Shown: positions 1 to 9,161, numbered from the stretch's first letter. The stretch is DNA of 64,000 nucleotides from Fibrobacter sp. (GCA_024398955.1 JAKSIG010000005.1:38629-102628), one strand, 5' to 3'. Notes: generated from the letters alone by a model not told the origin. Numbers and translations: made by a program.

Positions 1-1644
1 AAGCAGCGCTGGTACCACAAGTCCGAAACTCCGGGCCAGGGCCTTTACGAAGAAGGTAACCATAACATTACCACCGGTGATATCGATGGCGACGGCTACG
101 ACGAAATTGTCTTTGGTGCAGCCTCCCTGAATCACGACGGTACTTTGCGCTACCGCACTGGCCTTGGCCATGGCGACGCTGGCCACTTGGGCGACCTGGA
201 TCCGGATATCCCGGGCCTTGAATTCTTCGGTGTCCAGGAACATACCACTGCAAAGTGTACCGACGACCTTCGCGATAAGGACGGAAAGTTCCTTCATTGT
301 AGTCCTCAGGGCGGTAACGATAACGGCCGCGGTATTGCTGCCGATATCGACTCCACTCATCGCGGCTATGAATTCTGGTCTGCTAAGGGCGGTGGACTTC
401 ATACCATCAAGGGCGATGTTCTTGGAACTCCAGCCCTTTCCCAGAACTTCCGCATCTACTTCGATGGCGACGCATACGATGAACTTCTGGATGGTGCCTA
501 CATCACCAAGTACGATCCCATTGCAAAGAAGTCCGATGTTTACTTTGATGGTCCCGTCGCTTTGGGCGCCACTGGTTGCAATGGCACCAAGAACACACCG
601 AGCCTCGTTGCTGACCTCTTTGGTGACTGGCGTGAAGAAATGGTTGTCCGCAATTCTAAGGACCCTACTGTTTTGTATATCGTGTCTACTCCGGTGACTT
701 CTCCTCATCGCGTCTACACCTTGATGCACGATCCGGTTTACCGCACTGCAATCGCCTGGCAGAATACCGCTTACAACCAGCCGCCGCACCTCGGTTACTA
801 CCTGCCGGATATGGTCAAGAAGCTGCAGCAGCCTGAAATTCAGGTGGTGGGCGATCCCATTGTTTCTGTTCCTGATGAAACTGAAGATTTCCCTGTCGTT
901 AAGGATGGCAAGTCTTCTTTGGAAATTTGCAAACCTGTAGAAGGAAAGGGTTTTGAATGTCAAACTGATAATGCTGGCTTTGAACAGGATGGGTTCTATA
1001 ACTTTGACAACAGTATTGGAAGTTACGGCGTGTGGGAAGTTTTCTCTCCCAGCGATGCAAAGACTACTTTGACAATCAGGTTTGCAAATGGTGGAACCGC
1101 TAATCGCAACATGTCTCTTTCTGTGAATGGAAAATCTGCAGGCATTGTAGAATTTGCTGCTACCGGCTGGACCACTTATAAGGAAGTGACTGTTGATGTT
1201 GCCTTGAAGGCAGGCAAGAATACTATCAGACTGGCTTCCATGACTTCTGATGGTGGCCCCAATGTGGACCAATTCACCTTTGCCATGGATGGCGTTGAAA
1301 TCTATGATGGTCAGAAGGTTCCCGAAGTTCAGGATACAACAGCTGCACCTTCTGATACTACCGTCAAGGATTCCTCTGGTACAGCAATTCTTCCTGTGGG
1401 TATTGCAAAGGTGAACGCCTACAATCCTTACACCGGAGTTCTTCGCAGTAACGTTGCCGGTGACGCTCAGGTCATTGTTTACGACATGCGCGGCCAGGTG
1501 GTTGGTAGCATCTACACCAGCATTTCCGCAGGCGAAAACATGGTGGTCATTGATCGCGAAATGCTGCCCCAGGGCAAGTACATCGTAAAGGTCTCTGTGA
1601 ACGGTGTCGCAGTTTCAAAGAGTGTCTTCTCTCTGAAAAAATAA
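1..1644 (+). CDS. Rhamnogalacturonan lyase, PL11-like, 5' end missing
   Basis: The frame is open from base 1, so the gene begins upstream; 547 codons are visible. The first ~290 residues match the end of a family 11 polysaccharide lyase: a calcium-binding-type GDIDGDGYDEIVFG motif at about residues 27-40, a histidine/aspartate-rich stretch, and 'DLFGDWREE' near residue 206. PL11 enzymes cut the rhamnose-galacturonate backbone of pectin by beta-elimination. Residues ~320-437 form a CBM35-like module (GFYNFDNS, 'RFANGG', 'SDGGPNVDQF') that is also present in the next two genes. The last ~80 residues (VYDMRGQVVG ... GKYIVKVSV) resemble the C-terminal sorting-type beta domain of Fibrobacter and Bacteroidota secreted enzymes. 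The protein is therefore probably secreted or surface-attached. A strong terminator follows. Family call is confident; the exact sorting route is inferred. Confidence 0.88.
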   Translation, partial: KQRWYHKSETPGQGLYEEGNHNITTGDIDGDGYDEIVFGAASLNHDGTLRYRTGLGHGDAGHLGDLDPDIPGLEFFGVQEHTTAKCTDDLRDKDGKFLHCSPQGGNDNGRGIAADIDSTHRGYEFWSAKGGGLHTIKGDVLGTPALSQNFRIYFDGDAYDELLDGAYITKYDPIAKKSDVYFDGPVALGATGCNGTKNTPSLVADLFGDWREEMVVRNSKDPTVLYIVSTPVTSPHRVYTLMHDPVYRTAIAWQNTAYNQPPHLGYYLPDMVKKLQQPEIQVVGDPIVSVPDETEDFPVVKDGKSSLEICKPVEGKGFECQTDNAGFEQDGFYNFDNSIGSYGVWEVFSPSDAKTTLTIRFANGGTANRNMSLSVNGKSAGIVEFAATGWTTYKEVTVDVALKAGKNTIRLASMTSDGGPNVDQFTFAMDGVEIYDGQKVPEVQDTTAAPSDTTVKDSSGTAILPVGIAKVNAYNPYTGVLRSNVAGDAQVIVYDMRGQVVGSIYTSISAGENMVVIDREMLPQGKYIVKVSVNGVAVSKSVFSLKK

Positions 1645-1661
1645 AGAATGTTTAACGCCAT

Positions 1662-1694
1662 CCCGAGGAGGTTTCCTCGGGCTTTGGCTTTTTT
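1662..1694 (+). terminator. Rho-independent terminator
   Basis: Perfect 8-bp stem CCCGAGGA / TCCTCGGG with a GGTT loop, then a T-rich tail ending in six Ts. It closes the lyase gene. Confidence 0.85.
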
Positions 1695-1712
1695 GAAAGT
1701 TTGGGTACGTTT

Positions 1713-3623
1713 ATGAAAAAAGGTCTCTTCAACAAGTTTTGGCAGGGTGCAGTTGTTGCATCTATGATGGCTGCCGCATCTGCAAATGCCGTGGTGACCA
1801 TCTATATGCTTGGTGATTCCACCATGCAGGACTGGGCTGCCGGTTACTGCCCTAAGCAGGGCCAGGGTCAGGATTTTCATTACTGGTTTGACGTGAGCAA
1901 GGCCATGGTGGTAAACCGCGGTCAGGGCGGCATGTCTCTTGGTGGTGGCGGTCTTGATAAAAAAGGCAATACTGCTGTGGGCTACTATGACATGTTCTGG
2001 AAGCATGGCTGTTCTGCAGGAAACTGCATTGCCGACAAGGTAAAGTCTGGTGACTATGTGGTTATCCAGTTCGGCATTAACGATGTCAGCTACAGTAACG
2101 AGGATTTCTTTGCTTCCAACATGACGAAGCTTGTGAACGAAGCCAAGGCAAAGGGCGCTTATCCTATTATCATGAGCCCTATTCGTCGACTTTATTACGA
2201 TTCTCCTACGGCAATTCACAATAGCTACCGCGGCTATCCGGCTCTTTCTATGAAGTTGGCCCAGGACTTGAATGTCCCTGCCATTGATATGAGCGAATGG
2301 GTGGCCAACTATATGATTTCTGTGGGCGAACAGTATTCGGCCCAGTTCATTTTCAACTATGCCACAAAGGCCGAATACAGCAACCTTGGTGGCGACCAGG
2401 CTGACCAGGTGCATTTGCAGATGAATGGCGCCAATGCCTTTGGACGTATCATTACCGAACAGATGCGCGCCCATAAGGATCCTATCGTCAAGAAGTTGGG
2501 CGATTACATGGCTCCCATGTACCAGGTGGATGTGAAGGTTTCTCCAGAAGGTTCTGCCGAAGCCACATCCCTCAGCGCCTATTATCCTTCTGGCATGAAC
2601 GTGATGCTAAAGACCATTCCCAAGTCTGGCAAGAAGTTCCTGGGTTGGTACGATGGCAACGGAAACAAGGTTAGCGGAAATTCTGTTTCTACGGTGATTT
2701 CTCCTTATATTCATACCTTCAAGATGGGAACTGCATCTACTCAGTACACGGCTGTTTATGAAGGTGGTACTCCTCAGAAGTATACTGGCGATGGTAAGGC
2801 CTTGACCAGTTTCCCCAAGGAAACTCCCAAGAGTCTTGCTGATGTGACCTTTGAACCGTTCACTCCTATGGAGGGCAGCACCGAAACTTCTGTCGTCGTC
2901 GACAAGGACATCAAGAAGTATTTTGATGCATACAAGCCGGATTCCGGTATCGGCTATTCCGAAAACAACTGGGCTCATACTGGTGACGGCTTCTTTAACT
3001 TTGAAAATTCCCAGACGTCTTACGGCACCTACAGGGTAAAGTTCCCGGGTGCAGGTTATGTGACCTTGGCGGTCCGTTACGCCAATGGCGGAACTGCAGA
3101 CCGTATGTTCAATGCCTACTTGGATCACGATTACTATGTAAGTGCTCCTCCGACCGGTGGCTGGGACAAGTGGGATACCGCTTATGTGGTGATGGACGCT
3201 CCCATGGGCGAAACTGATTTGAAGTTCATGTCCATTACATCTGATGGCGCTCCTAACATTGATGCCTTTGGCTTCAGCCTCGATGGCGTCTGCCGCGTCA
3301 GCGAAGGCTGCTCGGAAATCGAGCCTGAAACTCCCGAAGATTCCTCTGCCGTTGTTCCTTCGGATTCTACAGTAAATGATTCTACAGTAAAGGATTCCAG
3401 CGAAGTTGGTTTTGTTGCGAAAAATCTTCAGCTATCTAGAATGGAAAATGCAGACGTTCGTGTCTTTGACTTGTCTGGAAAGTTGGTTGCCCGTCGTCAA
3501 ATGATGGTTGGTGCCAAAATTTCTTCTCAGGATTTGAATAGCATGGTAAAGACTAATGGTCTGTATCAGATCATTATTCGCAAGGGCAATCAGCTAGTTC
3601 GTCAGACCATGGTAAGAAAGTAG
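1713..3623 (+). CDS. Secreted SGNH esterase, CE12 rhamnogalacturonan acetylesterase-like, with CBM35-like module
   Basis: Predicted to remove acetyl groups from rhamnogalacturonan so that lyases can act. An N-terminal signal peptide (MKKGLFNKFW then an Ala-rich core) precedes the SGNH blocks: GDST (Ser36), GGMSLGG near residue 72, FGIND (Asn123) and DQVH (Asp231, His234). This is a complete catalytic set. Residues ~270-350 resemble the beta domain that follows the esterase in related Fibrobacter proteins ('GSAEATSLSAYYPSGM', 'FLGWYDGNG'). Residues ~416-525 are a CBM35-like module (GDGFFNFENS, 'RYANGGTADR', 'SDGAPNIDAF'). The C-terminal ~60 residues are a sorting-type beta domain (VFDLSGKLVA). 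I chose ATG 1713 over TTG 1701 because it begins the signal peptide. Next gene starts 10 bp downstream, so the two esterases are probably co-transcribed. Confidence 0.87.
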   Translation: MKKGLFNKFWQGAVVASMMAAASANAVVTIYMLGDSTMQDWAAGYCPKQGQGQDFHYWFDVSKAMVVNRGQGGMSLGGGGLDKKGNTAVGYYDMFWKHGCSAGNCIADKVKSGDYVVIQFGINDVSYSNEDFFASNMTKLVNEAKAKGAYPIIMSPIRRLYYDSPTAIHNSYRGYPALSMKLAQDLNVPAIDMSEWVANYMISVGEQYSAQFIFNYATKAEYSNLGGDQADQVHLQMNGANAFGRIITEQMRAHKDPIVKKLGDYMAPMYQVDVKVSPEGSAEATSLSAYYPSGMNVMLKTIPKSGKKFLGWYDGNGNKVSGNSVSTVISPYIHTFKMGTASTQYTAVYEGGTPQKYTGDGKALTSFPKETPKSLADVTFEPFTPMEGSTETSVVVDKDIKKYFDAYKPDSGIGYSENNWAHTGDGFFNFENSQTSYGTYRVKFPGAGYVTLAVRYANGGTADRMFNAYLDHDYYVSAPPTGGWDKWDTAYVVMDAPMGETDLKFMSITSDGAPNIDAFGFSLDGVCRVSEGCSEIEPETPEDSSAVVPSDSTVNDSTVKDSSEVGFVAKNLQLSRMENADVRVFDLSGKLVARRQMMVGAKISSQDLNSMVKTNGLYQIIIRKGNQLVRQTMVRK

Positions 3624-3633
3624 GGGCTGTTCT

Positions 3634-5442
3634 ATGAAATCTTTGTTGAAATACTTTGCCGCCGCTACCATTTTTACAAGTATTGCCGTTAGCGATACCA
3701 CAAGCTTTACCATCCATGTGATTGGTGACTCTACAGTCTGCAATTACAAGGAAAGTGCTTATCCGCAAACGGGCTGGGGACAAGTGCTGGCTCCTTTCTT
3801 CGATGGTTCTCGGACTAAGGTCATCAACTACGCCATTGGTGGCCGCAGCTCCAAGTCGTTCATCAACGATGGCCGCCTGACCGAAGTGCTGAACAACACT
3901 CAGCCCGGCGACTACATCTTCGTGCAGATGGGTACAAACGATCGTGACTACTCCAAGGCCGACCGCTACGTTCCCATTGACTCCAGTGCTTACTGGTTCC
4001 AGAAGTACGTTGATGGTGCCAAGAGCAAGGGGGCTCACATTGTGCTCATGAGCCCTTTGATGCTGAACACTTACCCGCGTAACGTGTTCGACAACAATCT
4101 GACGGACGCTTCCCATAAGGGCAAGGAATATCCTGTAAAGGATAAAATCGCTGAAGTGGCCAAGAAAAACGGCGTTCCCTTTGTCGATCTTACCACCAAG
4201 ACTTACAATCTGTATAAGCAGCTCAGTTCCGCCTATATTTCCCGCTACGTCTATAAGATGTTCCTGCCGGGAGAATATCCCAATTACCCTGCTGGCGTGA
4301 CCAATGATGGTACTACTCATTTCCAGGAAACAGGCTCTGTTGTTCACGCCCAGCTTATTGCAGAAGGCTTGCGTGAAAACCTGAACAATTCCAGCGTGAA
4401 TGCATCTGAAAAGGCTGCTCTGACCACTCTTGTCAGCGCTCTTAAGCCAACATATAAGTTGACGGTAAAGGCCAACATTTCTGGAAGTGGCTTGATTACT
4501 CACAATCAGTATTTGCCTGGTGGCGCTGCCCTTAACCTGCATGTTTCTCCGGGAAGCTTTGGCAAGAAGTTCCAGTATTGGGCTGACGATGACTGCAATA
4601 AGGTTTCTACGGATTCTAATTACTACAAGATTCCCATGCCTTATCGCGACATTACCTATACGGCTATGTTCGAAGGTGGCGCCCAGTGCGTGACTGCTTC
4701 CCACGGCTCAGAGGAACTGCCGAATGCAGGCTCCAGCTCTAGCGAGGGTCCTTCCACAACTTCTAGCAGCAGCGTTGCCATCAAGTTCGAAGTTCTTGAG
4801 GGTTCTGCAGAATGGCCTAGCGTAAGCGATATGTCTTACCCCAATGTTGGCGACGATAGCCAGGGGTGGACCGAGTCCAATCACCTTGGCTTTGTAGGAA
4901 AGGGATTCTTCAATTTTGACAATGCCGTAGGTCGCTATGCTACTTACAAGATGACTTCTTACCAGTCGGCATCTAACGCAAGAATGTTTATTCGCTACTG
5001 CAACGGCAAAACGACTGTAAGCAAGATGAGTGTCCAGGTGGATGCAAAGACTTACGAAGTGGAATTCCCGCCTAGCGGCTCCTGGGACAAGTGGGATACC
5101 GTCTATGTGGACGACGTCTGGCTCGATGCCTGTGATTTCGATTTGAAGTTTACTGCACTTACCTCTGATGGCGGCCCCAATCTAGACATGGTGGGCTTTG
5201 ATATCAAGGACGTGTACCGCATTGGCGCAGAACCTGAAGAAAGTGAAATTGTCAATTCTAGCAGTTCTGTTCAGGATTCGACTGTAGAAAGTTCTAGCAG
5301 CGAGGCTGATTCTTCTAGCGCAATCTGCAGACGTTACGTTCCTCGTTCCGAGGGCCTTAAGCAGGGCCGTTCCGTGAACCTTCTGGGCCGTACGATTTCT
5401 GGAAAGAAGCCCGCCGTAGGCCGGTATTTTGAAGTGAAGTAA
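3634..5442 (+). CDS. Second CE12-like SGNH acetylesterase with CBM35-like module
   Basis: Tandem relative of the preceding gene. Signal peptide, then SGNH blocks: GDST (Ser33), 'GGRSSKSF' (block II), GTND (Asn102), and a block V reading DGTTHFQETG (Asp225, His229). The spacing between Asp and His in block V is one residue longer than the common D-x-x-H arrangement. Residues ~275-350 hold the small beta domain seen after the esterase in the neighbour ('GKKFQYWADDD'). Ser-rich linkers lie near residues 366-385 and 545-570, flanking a CBM35-like module (~408-528; GKGFFNFDNA, 'SDGGPNLDMV'). The end is shorter than in the two upstream genes: only a basic tail (KKPAVGRYFEVK) remains instead of the full sorting-type domain. 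Role in pectin deacetylation is inferred from family and neighbours. Confidence 0.85.
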   Translation: MKSLLKYFAAATIFTSIAVSDTTSFTIHVIGDSTVCNYKESAYPQTGWGQVLAPFFDGSRTKVINYAIGGRSSKSFINDGRLTEVLNNTQPGDYIFVQMGTNDRDYSKADRYVPIDSSAYWFQKYVDGAKSKGAHIVLMSPLMLNTYPRNVFDNNLTDASHKGKEYPVKDKIAEVAKKNGVPFVDLTTKTYNLYKQLSSAYISRYVYKMFLPGEYPNYPAGVTNDGTTHFQETGSVVHAQLIAEGLRENLNNSSVNASEKAALTTLVSALKPTYKLTVKANISGSGLITHNQYLPGGAALNLHVSPGSFGKKFQYWADDDCNKVSTDSNYYKIPMPYRDITYTAMFEGGAQCVTASHGSEELPNAGSSSSEGPSTTSSSSVAIKFEVLEGSAEWPSVSDMSYPNVGDDSQGWTESNHLGFVGKGFFNFDNAVGRYATYKMTSYQSASNARMFIRYCNGKTTVSKMSVQVDAKTYEVEFPPSGSWDKWDTVYVDDVWLDACDFDLKFTALTSDGGPNLDMVGFDIKDVYRIGAEPEESEIVNSSSSVQDSTVESSSSEADSSSAICRRYVPRSEGLKQGRSVNLLGRTISGKKPAVGRYFEVK

Positions 5443-5447
5443 CTTTT

Positions 5448-5480
5448 TTCCCTGAGAAATAGGGCTCAGGGAATTTTTTT
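5448..5480 (+). terminator. Rho-independent terminator
   Basis: Stem TTCCCTGA / TCAGGGAA followed by seven Ts. It separates the esterases from the TIGR02147 gene. Confidence 0.8.
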
Positions 5481-5523
5481 CTTGATAAAAAACACATCTT
5501 ACACAGAAAATTGTGTTTTTTCT

Positions 5524-5578
5524 AAAATGTAGACTAAAATTTGGTTCAAAATGTAGACTTTTTTGTTATATTGTAGAC
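5524..5578 (+). promoter_or_regulatory. Three TGTAGAC direct repeats and TTATATT box before the TIGR02147 gene
   Basis: TGTAGAC occurs at 5528-5534, 5552-5558 and 5572-5578 (24 and 20 bp apart). The first two sit in the longer repeat AAAATGTAGACT. The third overlaps the end of a TTTTGTTATATT element (5561-5572) that looks like a -10 region. A spaced repeat overlapping a promoter suggests an operator; since the next gene encodes a putative regulator, autoregulation is possible. Confidence 0.5.
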
Positions 5579-5608
5579 GTAAATTTGTTTATAAAAGTCA
5601 ACAGTACG

Positions 5609-6562
5609 ATGATTGATTTATTCAAATACCTAAATTATCGCGATTTTTTGAAGGATGCATACGAAGAACGCCATGCTGGTGATTGGCGCTTTAGTCATCG
5701 TTATATTGCAGAAAAGGCTGATTTTGATGCATCCATGTTTAACAAGATTCTACAGGGTAAGCGAAACTTGACTCCTCGTCTAGTTTCTGTTTTTGCCGAT
5801 ATTTTCTGTAATGATGATCGCGAAAAGAAGTATTTCGCAGATATGGTGGCATTCAACCAGGCCAAAAACCATTCAGAAAGCCGACAGTTCCTCGAAAAAC
5901 TGGTGGCTACCAAGGAATGCAAGGTTGAAAATGTTGCCAAGGATCAGTTTGAATATTTTGACCACTGGTACCATGCCGTTGTTCGCGAACTGGTGACTTT
6001 TTACCCCTATGTAGGCGATGACGCAGCCCTTGGCTTGATGGTTCGCCCGCCTATAACGGCCAGCCAGGTTAAATCGTCTATTGCGCTTCTGGAACGCCTT
6101 TCTATGATTCGCAAGAATCCCGAAACGGGTTTTTACGAACAGACGCAAGGCCTGATTTCTAGCGGCAGCGAATCTTACAGCACGGCTGTAAACTCTTATA
6201 TCCAGCAGAATTTGGATGTAGCCACTTCTGCAATGGATCGCTTCGAAAGAGAAGAACGCAATCTTTCTACTTTGGCTTTTGGCTGTGATGAAGATACCTA
6301 CAGGGAACTTGTAGAAATGGTTCGCCGTTTCCGTCGTGAAGTTCTTGCCAAGGTTGGGCAGTGCCAGAAACCGAATCGCGTTTATCAGTTGGGCATGCAG
6401 TTGTTCCCCTTAAGCGACCCGTATCCACCTCCCGTAAGGCGAGGTCGTAAACGCCGCATTCGTGGCGAAGAAGTACGCGGAGAAATCGATGCAAACGGAC
6501 AATCTGGAACCCCTGATGAACCCCTTGCAGTTGCGGCGGTAGAGGAGGTTTCTCATGATTAA
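5609..6562 (+). CDS. TIGR02147 family protein (DUF4423-like), probable regulator
   Basis: 317 aa. The N-terminus (IDLFKYLNYRDFLKDAYEER, then 'DASMFNKILQGKRNLTPRLV') is the hallmark of TIGR02147, a family first noted as a Fibrobacter succinogenes paralog group. The 'LQGKRNLTPRL' segment looks like a helix-turn-helix of lambda-repressor type, so a DNA-binding role is plausible; this is inference. A DUF4423-like helical part follows (residues ~115-255). The C-terminal ~60 residues are Arg- and Pro-rich and low complexity. I chose ATG 5609 because it starts the family's N-terminus and lies after the repeat-containing promoter region; the open frame extends upstream without family resemblance. The gene overlaps the pectate lyase gene by 8 bp, so the two are translationally coupled and it may control pectin use. 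Confidence 0.8.
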   Translation: MIDLFKYLNYRDFLKDAYEERHAGDWRFSHRYIAEKADFDASMFNKILQGKRNLTPRLVSVFADIFCNDDREKKYFADMVAFNQAKNHSESRQFLEKLVATKECKVENVAKDQFEYFDHWYHAVVRELVTFYPYVGDDAALGLMVRPPITASQVKSSIALLERLSMIRKNPETGFYEQTQGLISSGSESYSTAVNSYIQQNLDVATSAMDRFEREERNLSTLAFGCDEDTYRELVEMVRRFRREVLAKVGQCQKPNRVYQLGMQLFPLSDPYPPPVRRGRKRRIRGEEVRGEIDANGQSGTPDEPLAVAAVEEVSHD

Positions 6563-8765
6563 ACTGCGTTACCCTCTTTTTATGGCAGGAGCCTTGTCTT
6601 TTGCCTTGCTGACTTCTTGCTCTAGCGACAAGAATGACGTTGCCGGCGGCACCGAAGCCGAATCTACAATTGCCTTGCAGATCCAGCTGGCCGATGGAAC
6701 TCCCGCCGCCCTGTCTAGGGTTCGTGTGCTTCCCTTGGGGTATATGGCCGATGGTCTTTCTCAGGAAGATTGGTCCGAAACCGATGAAGGCGGCTATGTT
6801 AAGCTGGACGTAGATCCTGGTGAGTATTCCGTAGAAGTCCGCGGTTATGGCGATTCTTCTGCGCAGGGTGCTGTATTTACCAAGATGGTCGACAAGATGG
6901 AATCTACGCCTGTCGATTCTGTGTCTCTTGGAAAGCTGACTACAATTGAAGGCTTTGTTGCTGCGGGACAGGGTCCGTCTGTAATCCGCATACCTGGCCT
7001 GGAACGCTTTATTGTTCCGGATAGTTCGGGCCATTTTGTTATCGATTCCTTGCCGGCTGGTCAGTTTGACATTGTGATTGAAAGCCGCAGTAATCGTGGA
7101 TCCGTTAAGCTGAGCGCAGCTGCTGGCGAAGTTGTTCCCGAAGTCAATCTGGGCGCTCCTCGCGGTTTTGCCGTAGAAGACTTCGAAAGCTTTAGCGGCG
7201 TTTCTGAAACAGGCAAGATTCTTGGCGATGGCTGGTGGTATACCTACGATGTCGACGGCAAGAACATTATGCCACTCTGGGATGAAACCTTGACCAGAAC
7301 GTATTCCGGAAACGACGGCTGTGCTTCTGGCGGCTGTGCAAGAATATACGGCTCTGCCGAGAAAAAGACGACACATCTCGGTTTCTTGCTGGGCGGCTTC
7401 AAGACTAATTACGAAATGCCTGATCTGGATACCTTGATGTTCAGCGCCCGAGGTGTGGGAAAGCTTCATGTTTCTTTGGCTGTCTATGATAGCGCCTCCA
7501 CATCTTCTGATAAGGATATGACTTTTGATGTAGAGCTGTCTAAGGTTTGGCAGAGCTACACTCTTCCTGTTGATGCGCAGAACAAGGTTGTCATAAACCG
7601 TATCGACTTTAGTGTAGCCTCGGGCGATTCCGTCTACCTTGACGATGTGTTCCTGGGGGGTGTGTCACGCGCTTCTTTGGGCAAGGTCGTAATAGAATCT
7701 GAAAAGGATAGCTCGGTCTATTCTGCAGACTGGAAGGACCACGCCGCTCTCCTTAAGGAAGTGACTGGCTACGCTGTAGGAGTCCGCGGCGGCGAAGGCT
7801 ATATAGATAGCACCGCAGCAGATTCTATTCAGGGTGAAATTTGCCTGGTAACGACAACAGACGACTACATTGTTGTCGAAGATACTACCGCGCTGGATTC
7901 CGCAGGTAACGCTACATTGACTGCAGTCATCGCTCCGGGGTCTTTGCGTGATTGCGCCTACCGCGACAATGCTGCATGGATTCTTTTTGAAAAGAGCGGA
8001 ACGTACAACTTGACTTCTCCTCTCCGTATAAAATCCAATAAGACCATTGATGGCCGCGGTCGCGATATCCGCATTGCGGGTATGGGAATTCTGACCAACG
8101 AATCCAGCAATTTGATTTTTGAGAATCTGACTTTTACCGAGCCTAGCGTTACCGCTGCAGATACCAGTAGCCGTAGGGCCGTTTCCATTCATAACTTCAC
8201 ACATCATGTCTGGATAGACCACTGTACTTTCGAAAAGTATCCGCTTGTAGAAGTTGACGTAAAGCGCGGTTCCAATCATGTTACTATTTCATGGTCTCGT
8301 TTTGAGAATGGCGATACAGGCATTCTCTTTGGGCTTGCGCCAGATGTCATTGATGAATCCGCACAGACATTGACCATGCATCATAATTACTTTGATAATA
8401 TGAAGTGGTCTGGCGCATTCTCTAGACGGGGTGCTCTTCACGCCTACAATAACTTCTTTATGGGCATGAAACATTACGGAATTGAATGTACTGATTCTGC
8501 ACGCTGCTACCTAGAAAAGAACGTATTCAATATCCAGAAAACCGTTACGGAATACCGACTCTTTGTGGATGGCGCCCCTGTAGATTCTACCGCTGGCTTT
8601 ATAAACATGACTGGAAACTGGATTGCCAACGGCTTTGAAGACAGTGCCATTTCCGAAGCTTATTACAGTTCTTCTCGGGGCTACAAGCCGGAATACGATT
8701 ACGCTGCAGATGCGGCGGATGCCAACCTGGCCTGGACTCTTAAAGAAAAGACGGGTCCCCGTTAA
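6555..8765 (+). CDS. Lipoprotein pectate lyase, PL1 family
   Basis: 736 aa. Lipoprotein signal with lipobox LTSC (Cys near residue 22). Residues ~35-210 contain two small carboxypeptidase-regulatory-like beta domains ('EGGYVKLDVDPGEYSVEVRG', 'SGHFVIDSLPAGQFDIVIES'). Residues ~210-375 resemble a carbohydrate-binding or CIA30-like jelly roll ('FESFSG', 'GDGWWYTYDV'). The C-terminal ~270 residues are a pectate lyase parallel beta-helix: TIDGRG, 'NLIFENLTF', VWIDHCTF (about residues 550-557), 'RGSNHVTISWSRFENGD', 'TMHHNYFDN' and 'GALHAYNNFF'. These are the PL1 hallmarks. The enzyme cleaves de-esterified polygalacturonate and is expected to be anchored in the outer membrane. A good GAGGAGG ribosome site lies inside the upstream gene. 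Confidence 0.87.
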   Translation: MIKLRYPLFMAGALSFALLTSCSSDKNDVAGGTEAESTIALQIQLADGTPAALSRVRVLPLGYMADGLSQEDWSETDEGGYVKLDVDPGEYSVEVRGYGDSSAQGAVFTKMVDKMESTPVDSVSLGKLTTIEGFVAAGQGPSVIRIPGLERFIVPDSSGHFVIDSLPAGQFDIVIESRSNRGSVKLSAAAGEVVPEVNLGAPRGFAVEDFESFSGVSETGKILGDGWWYTYDVDGKNIMPLWDETLTRTYSGNDGCASGGCARIYGSAEKKTTHLGFLLGGFKTNYEMPDLDTLMFSARGVGKLHVSLAVYDSASTSSDKDMTFDVELSKVWQSYTLPVDAQNKVVINRIDFSVASGDSVYLDDVFLGGVSRASLGKVVIESEKDSSVYSADWKDHAALLKEVTGYAVGVRGGEGYIDSTAADSIQGEICLVTTTDDYIVVEDTTALDSAGNATLTAVIAPGSLRDCAYRDNAAWILFEKSGTYNLTSPLRIKSNKTIDGRGRDIRIAGMGILTNESSNLIFENLTFTEPSVTAADTSSRRAVSIHNFTHHVWIDHCTFEKYPLVEVDVKRGSNHVTISWSRFENGDTGILFGLAPDVIDESAQTLTMHHNYFDNMKWSGAFSRRGALHAYNNFFMGMKHYGIECTDSARCYLEKNVFNIQKTVTEYRLFVDGAPVDSTAGFINMTGNWIANGFEDSAISEAYYSSSRGYKPEYDYAADAADANLAWTLKEKTGPR

Positions 8766-8770
8766 AATTT

Positions 8771-8796
8771 GTCCCCGGTTTGTCCGGGGCTTTTTT
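8771..8796 (+). terminator. Rho-independent terminator
   Basis: Stem CCCCGG / CCGGGG with a short loop, then six Ts. It ends the pectate lyase gene. Confidence 0.85.
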
Positions 8797-8808
8797 ATTA
8801 TTGGTTCT

Positions 8809-9111
8809 ATGAAACAAAAGCTCCCTGCAATTCTTTTTCTTGTATCCACTGGATTTTCTGTTGTTGTCTATCTGAAGGTGGCCGAACTTTCGGGTCATGA
8901 ACTTTTGGGTGTTCTTGCCGCTATGGGATTCTATATGGCGGTATTTGCCATCCTTTGCCTTTTGTTCAATAACAAAGAAAAGACTGGCGAAGAAAAGTCT
9001 ACCTGGCAGGAACTGAAGGAACTGCAGGAAGCCACCCGCAAGGCATCCGAAGAAGAGTTTTCAAGAAAGTCCGGAGCAGAAAGTTCATCGGATACGTCCA
9101 GTCAAAAGTAG
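8809..9111 (+). CDS. Small two-helix membrane protein, unknown function
   Basis: 100 aa. Two hydrophobic helices (about residues 5-23 and 30-53: 'ILFLVSTGFSVVVYL', 'LLGVLAAMGFYMAVFAILCL') are followed by a charged, probably coiled-coil tail (TWQELKELQEATRKASEEEF) and a Ser-rich end. A longer frame begins at 8623, but that part lies over the pectate lyase gene and only the part from ATG 8809 looks like protein. No family recognised. It starts 12 bp after the preceding terminator's T-run, so it needs its own promoter or readthrough. Confidence 0.65.
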   Translation: MKQKLPAILFLVSTGFSVVVYLKVAELSGHELLGVLAAMGFYMAVFAILCLLFNNKEKTGEEKSTWQELKELQEATRKASEEEFSRKSGAESSSDTSSQK

Positions 9112-9144
9112 AGATGCGCATTTGCGTGGGTCGGGGTTTAAATC

Positions 9145-9161
9145 TTGGCACACAATTTGCA
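9145..9161 (+). promoter_or_regulatory. Sigma-54 (RpoN) promoter match
   Basis: TTGGCAC at 9145-9151 and TTGCA at 9157-9161 place the GG and GC dinucleotides exactly 10 bp apart, matching the -24/-12 consensus TGGCAC-N5-TTGCA. Transcription would start near 9172. It faces the M32 peptidase gene, but a hairpin with six Ts follows at once (9177-9200). Confidence 0.65.

Noticed and set aside
3574..4704. 376-codon antisense frame over the second esterase
   Set aside because: Codon-bias shadow; the sense strand holds complete SGNH motifs.
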